Of a stretch of 64,000 nt of DNA, positions 56,340 through 64,000 are shown in pieces. The stretch's first letter is position 1; every line of letters starts with the position of its first letter. A program made the translations under genes and the position numbers. The stretch covers positions 17,937,001 to 18,001,000 of the forward strand of contig CM061240.1 of NCBI GenBank assembly GCA_030848705.1, in the 5' to 3' direction. The notes under the pieces are model-generated. The model was not told where the DNA came from and did not search any database. It was given only the letters and a program-made list of their open reading frames with translations. Source of the stretch: Heracleum sosnowskyi. Lineage: Eukaryota; Streptophyta; Magnoliopsida; Apiales; Apiaceae.

Positions 56340-59195
56340 ATGGCACCCATAGTCAAGCTTATGTCTGCTGGTGGGTTCATCTATGAGAAGAACAATTCCA
56401 TTCCATTTGTTGTTAAGGAGAGTCCGAACAGCATCTTTTTCAAAATGATGGATTTCATGAGGAACTGTAAATTGAGCTATGCGATGTTTCACTCTACACC
56501 ACTCGACAATGAAGTAATCGAGGAGATTTGGACCTCATGTGAGTATAGTGGAACAAACGGCACACTGCAATTCACTCTTCAAGGTAATGAGTACCTAGTT
56601 AATTCTGATGTTTTGCAAGCATGTTTACATATTCCTGATAATAACTGTGATGCTTTGCCTTCTAACACTGAAATAACTACCATGCTAAATTCTATAAACT
56701 ACTCTTTGCCTATTGATAATCTGGGTAGAATTATTAGGAGAGGTTTGGTTAGGGAATACAGTTATTTAGCTGATGCATTCATTAAGGTCTTTTCTGGAAA
56801 GATTAGTAATTTTGATGCATTAACTAACTCTATGTTAATTCTCCTAACCATGCTTCTAAATGATAGATATTACAACTTTAGCACCCAACTTATGTATGAA
56901 ATTGGTGCTAAGTTGGGTGATAAGGCAAATAGGAAGAAAAATATCTATTATGCAAGGTTTCTGATGATGCTGGCTAATCATGTTAGTCCAGCACCATTAG
57001 TTATCTCTAACCCTACTGCCAGGTTTGAGTGCTTTGTGCAAGAGAAGAGAGTATTGACAGACATACTGAGGCTGAACCACAATGGTGATGTTCCAGTGGT
57101 GTATCTGCCAATCATTGAGGTAACTACTGCTATCCCTGTTAGTATAGCTGTTACTTCCATTGTTTCATCCAATCCAGTTGCTATGGAGTCTGTAGCTGTG
57201 ACCCAACAGGCTCCTGCCCCAGCAACAAAACCAAAATCTAAGAAATCCTCCAAGCCAACCTCAGGTGCTTCTCAAAAGGCACCTATTGTAAAAACTACCA
57301 CACAACCTAAGAGGAGTGAGTCTGGAGTTGTGAGAGGTGAGGGAAGGGGTGAAAGTCAAAGAAACTCCAAGGATAAGGAAGGTGAGGTAAGTGTTTCCCA
57401 GCCTAGCCCCATTGTGTCTTCCCAACAAGGCACAATGAGTAAAACGGATTTAAGCACAAGTCTAATTGCATCCTCCCAAAAGGATGTAATTATTGAAACA
57501 AGCTCTCAACCTAGAGCACAGTCCAAAAGGGTAAGGGACACTTCAAGCCCACAGTCTACATTTTCCCAATACCAAAGGAGAGTGAAGCAAAAATCCCAGG
57601 TTTCACAGGGTGCACACATACTGGAAGCAACACTTCCAGTTTCTCAAATTCAGTTTGATGTAACCCCTATTATCACTCTGGGGTTACAGTCCCATTCTCT
57701 AAACATCAATCTTGAATTATCTCCATCAAATTCACCAACTCAATCTCTAGATGTGGACATGATCCATACATCTATTCCTGATTCTCCAACTCTAATCTTG
57801 GAGAAGCCCCACTCTGAAGCTGGTGGCCATCACTTGTTAAGTGATTTGTTGGGCCATCAACCAATTTTTCCTGAAATTGCAAGGGGATCTGTGGACCAAT
57901 CTCTCAAATCAATCACCACAGACTCTACTGTAATTTCTCATTCTCAAAGTGCTTTCTTGACTTCATCAACGAAACAGTCTATTTCGTTGACAAGTGTTTC
58001 TCCATCAACGGTATCCATACCGTTGACAGTTCAAACTACCATTCCGTTGATAGTTCACTCTGCACCTCTAATTGAAAATCAAGTTGTTTCCACAACTAGT
58101 GCAGATGATCTAGTGGTAGTTAAGACACTTCTAGGATTGAGAGGGAGTGAAACTGAGAGGCTGGCTTGCAGCCAGGCAAAAGGAGAGAATGAGAGTGAGA
58201 GGCTGGCTATTTCTTCCAGCCAGGCAAAAGGAGAGATTGAGAGTTCTACCTTAGTAGGTGAAGGTGAGGGTGTGAGAGGTGTGAGCCATGGGGAGCCCAT
58301 GATGCAAGAATATAGAGGAGAGAGAGAAGGGACTACAGGAGTCATAAGGGAGGAAGCAGCCATTGCTAGTGAGTCAATGGAGGTCAATGAGGGAGAAAGG
58401 GAACTTACCTTCCAAGAGCATTATCAACAAACTCTGGATAGTATTTCCCTGGATCCTGAGACCTTTACTCATCCTGTGTCAGCCTATCAAGTTTTGGCTC
58501 AACAGGGCAATGTGGAGGCAGAGAGGTCACTACAACTAATTCATACAACTGCATCAATGCAAAGAGCAAAGGATGCCTTGACCAATCTATCTCCAGCAGC
58601 TGCAGCAAGTGGTGAGTTTGATTTCTCTGATGATGAGGACAGCTTTGGTGACAATCAGGTGGCCACTACTTCACAGACTGGGACTTCTGTGGTGCCTCCT
58701 ACACCAAACTGGCTTTCTCAAGATTTACAAGGAAGGATCTCTCTGGATGCTGCAATCACAAGGCAGTACAATGAGGCCTATCTGGCTCATGAGTCTGCAA
58801 ATGCCAATGACAAGAAATTCTACAAGGCTATTATGGATTCACTGGAAATCCAAAGGCTACAGATGATGCAGACAAGGATTGAGGCTAGAGAAATCAAGGA
58901 CTCAATTAGCAATCTCAAGGATGCTAATGACAGGAGGCTAAATGAAAAGCTTCCTCTTCTCACTGTGTCCAAGATGAACAGGTTTTTCACTAAGGAACCT
59001 GAGGTGGCTACCTCCTTGAAGACTCTCTCTTCTAGAGTGGACAAGGTGGAAGCTACTTTATCTCAGATGCAAAAGGAACAGGAGAAGCAGACACAACTAT
59101 TGGCCCAGCTAGTGGCAGCTCAAGGACTCCCAGTCATCTCTCTTGATGATAACAAAAAGGGGGAGAAATCTAAGGAGCTAGATCTAGACATTTAA
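56340..59195 (+). CDS. Element C aORF part 1 (951 aa), function unknown
   Basis: It opens with MAPIVKL. Residues about 35-260 form the domain shared with B and E (MRNCKLSYAMF, QFTLQGNEYLVNSDV, REYSYLADAFIKVFSGK, IYYARFLMMLANHV). From about 280 to 640 it is Ser/Thr/Gln/Pro-rich with basic KPKSKKSSK, probably disordered, and carries five family words at 57964-58051. An acidic stretch with TFTHP and GNVEAER follows, then a helical region and a coiled coil at about 895-935 (SRVDKVEATLSQMQ), ending in KKGEKSK. A TAA closes it. There is no signal peptide or membrane helix, so the env-like name for this ORF class is not supported. Coiled coil plus basic patches suggest a multimeric, perhaps nuclear protein; that is inference. 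Confidence 0.85.
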   Translation: MAPIVKLMSAGGFIYEKNNSIPFVVKESPNSIFFKMMDFMRNCKLSYAMFHSTPLDNEVIEEIWTSCEYSGTNGTLQFTLQGNEYLVNSDVLQACLHIPDNNCDALPSNTEITTMLNSINYSLPIDNLGRIIRRGLVREYSYLADAFIKVFSGKISNFDALTNSMLILLTMLLNDRYYNFSTQLMYEIGAKLGDKANRKKNIYYARFLMMLANHVSPAPLVISNPTARFECFVQEKRVLTDILRLNHNGDVPVVYLPIIEVTTAIPVSIAVTSIVSSNPVAMESVAVTQQAPAPATKPKSKKSSKPTSGASQKAPIVKTTTQPKRSESGVVRGEGRGESQRNSKDKEGEVSVSQPSPIVSSQQGTMSKTDLSTSLIASSQKDVIIETSSQPRAQSKRVRDTSSPQSTFSQYQRRVKQKSQVSQGAHILEATLPVSQIQFDVTPIITLGLQSHSLNINLELSPSNSPTQSLDVDMIHTSIPDSPTLILEKPHSEAGGHHLLSDLLGHQPIFPEIARGSVDQSLKSITTDSTVISHSQSAFLTSSTKQSISLTSVSPSTVSIPLTVQTTIPLIVHSAPLIENQVVSTTSADDLVVVKTLLGLRGSETERLACSQAKGENESERLAISSSQAKGEIESSTLVGEGEGVRGVSHGEPMMQEYRGEREGTTGVIREEAAIASESMEVNEGERELTFQEHYQQTLDSISLDPETFTHPVSAYQVLAQQGNVEAERSLQLIHTTASMQRAKDALTNLSPAAAASGEFDFSDDEDSFGDNQVATTSQTGTSVVPPTPNWLSQDLQGRISLDAAITRQYNEAYLAHESANANDKKFYKAIMDSLEIQRLQMMQTRIEAREIKDSISNLKDANDRRLNEKLPLLTVSKMNRFFTKEPEVATSLKTLSSRVDKVEATLSQMQKEQEKQTQLLAQLVAAQGLPVISLDDNKKGEKSKELDLDI

Positions 59196-59207
59196 ATCAC
59201 AAAGGTT

Positions 59208-60824
59208 ATGGTCCCAGCCATTTCCCTGCCAAAGGAGCCCCTAGCTATGGGGGAGTCAGGAAAAGCTAAACTGGACAACATTGACCTGATTCAGCAAGCA
59301 TCTATGAAGCTACAGCTTGCTGAACAAATTAAAGACCACTGGTCCAGGATAGATGAAAGAGTCAAGAAGTTAGCTGGTACTGCAAAGAGTTCAAATCCAT
59401 CAACGGATCAAGCTTCTTCTACAGAGCCATCAACGAATGCCATGGTTCTAGTGTCAACGGAATGGGAGCCACAGACCAATTCTTTCTATAAGATAGAGCC
59501 CCTTCTACATGGAGTCACTCAAGGACCAAGAAAGGAGAAAGGACAAACTTCATGCATTAGGGATGTGGAAAAAGCTACATTGCAAAGAAGCCTATCTCCC
59601 AAGTCTCCTGCTAAACCAAAGGGCAAAAATACAGAAAGGACTTTCTATCCTGCACCTTATCCAGATGAGCACAAGCTTCTTGGTCTACTCATCACAAAAA
59701 GCAAGGAAAGCAATGATTATGAGATAAGGAAGCAAATGGCAATTGTCTACAGGAATGGACAACAAATCTGTGTTTGGGCTGGTCACCCAAACTTTGCTGA
59801 AGCTAAAGCTGAAGAGTCAGAAAGAGCAGCAATGCAAGCACTTGCAGTTGCTCAATCTCTTGATGAAGAAGAAAGACAGCAAGAAGAAAAAGCCAGAGAG
59901 GAAAGGAGTGCAAAGAAGAGCACAAGGCAACCAAAGGCAAGAGCTAGGAGAAATATAGCCTTTGAGAATGATGACTCTCAGAGTATTGCATCAGACTCTT
60001 CTGTACCAACTGCTCCTCCAACAATTCCTGATCCAGCTCTAGGGGAAAAGTTAGCATGTGATCCTAAACATCCTGTTAATTTCCATGATGAGCCAATTGA
60101 GCCAAAGGAAGAGCCAATTGAGTTTGATGAGGCCAACTTTCCAAAATTCCTCTTTGAGATGGATCCAAAGAAGAAATCTAAGCAAAGGGCTACCAAGGCT
60201 AAGCCAATTCTAGTAAGGAGACCACAAGCTGAAAAACCTCCTACCAACCCAGAAGACTTCATCTACATTGCTGATATCAGGGAGGAGTCTGACCTACACA
60301 TCAATCTTGATGACCTAGTTGAAGTGAGAGGAATAGCAGCTTCTTACAAACTACCAGAGAGATTGGTGTTTGTCTACAAGGGTGGGAGAGAACAGGTTTG
60401 GCCTCTACATAGAATTCTAGGAGAAGACTCTCAGACACTGCTATCTGTGTTCAAATGCCTGAAGAAAGATTTTGGCTTCACCAAAACAGCTAAGTCTGAA
60501 GTTGTTTCCAAAATCTGCCAAATCAAAGCTAGCTGGAACAAGCCTGGTGCACTTCCCAGAGTATTGAAGGTCCCTCAAACAGGAAAGAAGATTCATCTCC
60601 AACCTTTTTGGATGATGGAATTCAGAGACAAGGACAACTGTAGAAGATTCTTCAGAATAGAAGACCAACTGGAGAAGGCATCCAATGAAACTTTAAGATT
60701 AATGCAATCCAAGTTGGGGAATGAAGATGAAGAAGAGAAGATTTTCTACAGAAGACTTCAAGCTCAGATTGAGGAGAACAATGCAAGAAAAGGGAAGAAA
60801 ACAAGACCACAGAGGCAAAGATGA
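59208..60824 (+). CDS. Element C aORF part 2 (538 aa), in frame with part 1
   Basis: It lies in the same frame as part 1, separated by the TAA at 59193-59195 and four codons. In E the matching parts are joined without this stop, so this is either a recent nonsense mutation or a readthrough/reinitiation point. Blocks are: QQASMKLQLAEQI; FYPAPYPDEHKLLGLLI at about 145; a Glu/Lys-rich helix; EEPIEFDEANFPKFLFE; LVFVYKGGREQVWPLH at about 385; and KIHLQPFWMMEFRD with CRRFF at about 465. The tail is strongly basic (RKGKKTRPQRQR), fit for nucleic-acid or nuclear targeting. Three family words lie at 59399-59463. I do not recognise a named domain. Confidence 0.8.
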   Translation: MVPAISLPKEPLAMGESGKAKLDNIDLIQQASMKLQLAEQIKDHWSRIDERVKKLAGTAKSSNPSTDQASSTEPSTNAMVLVSTEWEPQTNSFYKIEPLLHGVTQGPRKEKGQTSCIRDVEKATLQRSLSPKSPAKPKGKNTERTFYPAPYPDEHKLLGLLITKSKESNDYEIRKQMAIVYRNGQQICVWAGHPNFAEAKAEESERAAMQALAVAQSLDEEERQQEEKAREERSAKKSTRQPKARARRNIAFENDDSQSIASDSSVPTAPPTIPDPALGEKLACDPKHPVNFHDEPIEPKEEPIEFDEANFPKFLFEMDPKKKSKQRATKAKPILVRRPQAEKPPTNPEDFIYIADIREESDLHINLDDLVEVRGIAASYKLPERLVFVYKGGREQVWPLHRILGEDSQTLLSVFKCLKKDFGFTKTAKSEVVSKICQIKASWNKPGALPRVLKVPQTGKKIHLQPFWMMEFRDKDNCRRFFRIEDQLEKASNETLRLMQSKLGNEDEEEKIFYRRLQAQIEENNARKGKKTRPQRQR

Positions 60825-61017
60825 AAAATCTGCTCAGTCTAGAGGAGCAACTCTGTGCACTTGTTTTGTAAGATTTTCTACTTTGTATTTTAATTCAATT
60901 CAATGAAGCTCAATGCAATTTCTACTTTTATCATGTGTAATTTGACTGAGTGTTTTTGTTATCATCAAGGCTCTTGATTTATGGCTGTTATTCTATCAGT
61001 CATAAATTGGGGGAGAT
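60825..61017 (+). other. Element C 3' untranslated segment and polypurine tract
   Basis: This is 193 bp of non-coding sequence; the tract AAATTGGGGGAGAT occupies 61004-61017 and abuts the 3' LTR. Part of the segment (TTGTTATCATCAAG...CTTGATTTATG) is closely related to the same place in E. Confidence 0.9.
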
Positions 61018-62060
61018 TGTTAGGAATATGTTGTTCTTGATGATAATTATAAAAACACTTAGTAGATTTTGTATTAAGTCATTTTGTAACTGTCAACGAA
61101 ATGACATGCTTTGCAGCATTCCGTTGACAGGTAGCTCATCAACGAAATGAGTGATGTAGCAATTGCACTGTACAATACTTCACAGTTTGATATGCATTTT
61201 GATGTATGTATTAGATAGGTTTCCTAAGTCATGTTGACTAAGTACTAGATAGGCAAAATAGGTTGGTTAATTGTAAATATCTTGTACCTTGTAATTTTGC
61301 CTAAGTGAAGACATGTCAACGGTATGAGGATTACTCTATCAACGAAACAAGGATACACCATCAACGGTATGGAGTTTACTCATCAACGAAACGAGAGAAA
61401 CACCATCAACGGAATGAAGAATAAAGCTATCAACGAAACACATCTCCCTGCTATCAACGAATCATTATTGCTTTTCTGAATAGTTGACAAAGTGATAGTG
61501 ACAGTTTACTGAACAGATCTAAAGGTGATGTGGAAGTGTACTTTGCATTGGAAACCATTAAAATGGACATGGGGAATAAGGAAACATCCCAGTTTCCAAT
61601 TGGGCTCTTGGGAGTGATCATAATAAGCATGAAGACAAAAGCAAGGATCTCCAAGGACCACTGGACAAAGGGATGAAAAGCAAACTATTGGCGGTTACCT
61701 TTAGTGTACTTTAGTGTAGCCAAAAATAGTATTGTAAACTTGGGGAATATATAACCAAGTGTAGCAGTTAAGATAGAGTAAGAGAAGAGAAGAAACAAAT
61801 AGTTTGTATTAGCTATCTTTGAGAGCATTCTTCTCTACAACTCTGTAACTGAGCAGCTGTGTACTTTTGTATCACAGATTATTTCCGCAATAAAAACACT
61901 TCAGTTGGATCATCAAACAATCCAACTGAATTATTTATATCTTGTGTTTTTATTTATTCAGTTCAGTTTTATTTTATAAAGTGTTTTAAGTTTAAGAAAA
62001 TATCAAGAATTGTATTCAACCCCCCCTTCTAGAATTCTGTTAGGTCATTTGGGATTAACA
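61018..62060 (+). repeat. Element C 3' LTR (1,043 bp)
   Basis: It is nearly identical to the 5' LTR. It differs by a 10-bp tandem duplication (CTTTAGTGTA, about 61700-61719) just upstream of the TATA region and by two substitutions. It ends GGGATTAACA, followed by GACTC (62061-62065). Confidence 0.95.
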
Positions 62061-64000
62061 GACTCAAAATCTTACATCTCATGAAGTGCCTAGCACTAGC
62101 TCTCACTTGGCTCAGGCCACAATGTCAGAATGGATGAAGCCTGTGCACCATGACAGGCCTTCAGGATCATCATCTGTGCCTTCCAAACTGACAAAAGAAG
62201 CCATACAAGATCTACATGTGGCACAGACTGATGAGTTCTCAAAGATAGCTCAACATCTCCTCACCTCAAATCTCCCAAATGCTGACTATGAAGCCATTTT
62301 ACTCTGCCACAAGGAGGATGTTGAAGCTCAGCAGGAGAAGATAGTGGATGCAGCTGAACCAGAGGGAAATGTGGATGCCTGGTTGGATGCTAAGAGGACT
62401 CTCAAGCTCAAGGATGCCCTAGCTTTTCTAAGAGAAGATTACCTAACATCTCTGGGCTCCAATGCAAAGGATCTCTCTCCTGCTGCCATCTATGATGCTG
62501 TTAATGATGTCTACGGGAATCAATTAAAGGCTCTGCACTATCTTGGGAAAGGGCTTCAATCAGAGATTTCTTCAATCCAGGAGGAGACAGACAGATCCCT
62601 CACTAAGCTCAGAAACTCATATCTCTCTGATTTTTCCAAGGTGGATGGCATCCTTAAAGAAATCCAGAAGACAAACTCTACTGTAAGCATGATGGACATC
62701 TCTCTGGCCATGGTCACAGACAACATCAGAAAGCTGGCTACAACCCTGGAAAATCAAGTCAAGGCCAATATCAACTCAAATGCAATGCTGAATGTAATTT
62801 GGAAGAATCAGTATGGTGACAAATTGGTGGATGAGGTCCCTCTGTCAAACATCTCCAAATTTGACTTTGCCAAGCTCAAGGAGCAATCTCTCAATTCTTT
62901 CAAGTCTCAACATCTATTCTCAAAGGTGGATGGTCTTGAAAGAGAAGTGGCCTCTCTGAAAGATGAAAACAAGGAGCTTGCCAACTCTCTAAAACAGCTC
63001 AATGACAAACTGGATGACCAAGGCAACAACACCTCCAATATCCTGCTGGTGCAACAACAGATGCTGACTTCAATGATGAAACAAATGAACCTGCCTATCC
63101 CTGGGGAAGCTCAAGACATCTTGTCCGATCCCAAGCCTAAGGGGGAGAAACAAAAGGAGGTCATTCTGAAACAGAAAGGGGGAGTACCTGCCAAGCAGCC
63201 AAAGCATAAGGGCAAGGGCAAACTCATTGAAGAAACCATAAAGCCAATCTTTCTTCCCCCTGTAGAGGTCATAAGTGCAGAAGGTCAGAAGAGCACAATC
63301 TCAACCACCTACTATCCATCAACAATGCCTAAAGATATCTCAACTCCTCAACCTATTCAACCTACTCCCAATGCTAAACCTGTCAAAGCTGCAATTATCA
63401 CAGAGGCCAAGCTACAGGAAGTTGCCAATTCAAACATCTATCATGATGAGGCCTTCCTGGAGTTTCTGAAAGCCATCTACAGTAGTGCTCAAGGAGATGC
63501 AAGGGTGTACAGACAGAAGATCAAGGAAAGCATCAAGTATTTCACAGTGGCAGTAAGGAAAATCAAGGATGTCCATCTAAGAGAGATAATCATGGTGTGC
63601 AAGGACAATTACTTGTGGCACCTAGCTTTTCAAACTCTAGAGAAACTGAGATTTACTGAGCTGTCAATCATTCTGGAGTTGATTGAAAAGCATGGGATGA
63701 ACAATGAAAGTCTTTATAATGACTTGAAGATGGACCAGAATAAAAGATTGCCTGAGGTTATATCCAAGCCAAGGACAATAATTTACCAAAGCCTATCTCA
63801 AGACAATAGTATTGACCAACTAGTAATTCCCTCAGACCTTTTAATGAAGAACAATGCAAAGATCAACCAGGTGCTGCAAATGATGAGAGCTAAGAGAGGA
63901 GCTAGGACAGCTGAGGAACTAGAGATGATTCGAACTCTACAATCTTTTCTGATTCATGGAGCCATTCCTGAATCTGTCAAAGAAAAGAGCAAAAAGAAGG
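62061..64000 (+). pseudogene. Element B aORF, C-terminal part, open to the window end
   Basis: After the target duplication the frame of the 47164 ORF continues at 62065 and is open for about 645 codons to base 64000, with no stop. It starts in disordered sequence (HEVPSTSSHL), then has a helical region (AKRTLKLKDALAFL-like, about 62390-62460) and a coiled coil at about 62930-63080 (LEREVASLKDENKELANSL, QQQMLTSMMKQMN). Next are a basic KHKGKGKLIEE stretch shared with G, a TTYYPSTMP linker, and a helical domain (YRQKIKESIKYFTVAVRKIKD, MMRAKRGARTAEELEMIRTL). The C-terminal domain does not resemble those of A or C. It is a pseudogene because of the upstream TGA and the C insertion; function unknown. 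Confidence 0.82.

Larger units (their letters stand above)
48905..62060 (+). mobile_element. Element C: young, nearly complete Sirevirus
   Basis: It is a 13,156-bp element with LTRs of 1,033 and 1,043 bp, target duplication GACTC, primer site, intact gag, intact pol, spacer, aORF in two in-frame parts, and polypurine tract. The LTRs differ by two substitutions seen by eye (CGG/CTG at about 49365 and 61478; ACA/AGA near the end) plus a 10-bp tandem duplication in the 3' copy, so insertion is recent. Its TCAACGAAAYG words number about 41, spread over LTRs, gag, pol linker, spacer and aORF. It lies inside element B's aORF. It is the best candidate here for a copy able to move or to help others move. 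Confidence 0.95.
39286..64000 (+). mobile_element. Element B: Sirevirus, host to C, 3' end outside the window
   Basis: The order is 5' LTR (39286-40712), primer site, gag, pol, spacer and aORF, the last interrupted at 48904 by element C and resuming at 62066. The 3' LTR is beyond 64000. It entered element A's aORF; GTTTT at 39281-39285 is the expected target duplication, its partner being outside. Pol is intact over its full length. Gag has two in-frame TAG codons and the aORF one in-frame TGA, so the copy is probably inactive but not old. Its own motif, a CTATGTCGCATAG palindrome, is confined to the LTR and the pol-aORF spacer. Confidence 0.87.

Noticed and set aside
56340..60824. Retroviral envelope gene
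   Set aside because: There is no signal peptide, transmembrane segment or glycoprotein-like cysteine pattern in the predicted proteins.

Overview
The window is repetitive DNA from a flowering plant, almost certainly one with a large, retrotransposon-rich genome. I find no host gene, tRNA or rRNA. Every long reading frame is Gag, Pol or the extra 3' ORF (aORF) of Sirevirus-type Ty1/copia elements, or debris of long-LTR Ty3/gypsy elements. The evidence is LTRs of the TG...CA type, primer sites matching the 3' end of initiator tRNA-Met (TGGTATCARAGC), polypurine tracts (usually AATTGGGGGAGAT), 5-bp target duplications, YVDD reverse transcriptases and Gag proteins with two zinc-knuckle regions. 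The species cannot be named from this.

Layout (letters are mine). D is the outermost element, a minus-strand Sirevirus of which gag and part of pol remain (31066-34434). E (1654-31065, plus) sits in D's pol. E was itself hit by G in its 5' LTR (G's 3' end is 1-1653), by F, a 13.6-kb minus-strand Ty3/gypsy element with 4.7-kb LTRs (5933-19501), in its aORF, and by H, a 4.1-kb solo LTR (26187-30299), in its 3' LTR. On the other side A (from 34435, minus) entered D's gag a few codons from its start. B (39286 to beyond the window, plus) entered A's aORF, and C (48905-62060, plus) entered B's aORF. C and F each have both LTRs in the window and perfect target duplications (GACTC and GATTA); H is flanked by AATTG.

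C is the best preserved. Its LTRs differ by about two substitutions and one 10-bp tandem duplication, gag and pol are intact, and the aORF is cut only by one in-frame TAA. F's LTRs also differ by only about 0.2%, although its interior is decayed, so it was probably moved in trans. E is older (LTRs about 2-3% apart by eye), and its whole middle, from within gag to within the aORF, is inverted between two 100-bp inverted repeats.

The most interesting signal cuts across the elements. Each Sirevirus family carries its own short motif, repeated many times in both orientations in its LTRs, in the pol-aORF spacer and often inside the disordered linkers of gag, pol and aORF: TCAACGAAAYG in C, CWACGGATA in E, a CTATG-TCG-CATAG palindrome in B, TGACAGTA in A and GATACTGA in D. 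In C the same DNA word is read in different frames in different proteins, so the DNA, not the peptide, is being kept. In B, C and E a TATA-like box lies 100-115 nt before an ATGGCACC start of the aORF, which suggests that the aORF has its own promoter. The aORF N-terminal domain is shared while its C-terminal part differs between families, which would fit (but does not prove) a fast-evolving element protein that recognises its family's own motif.
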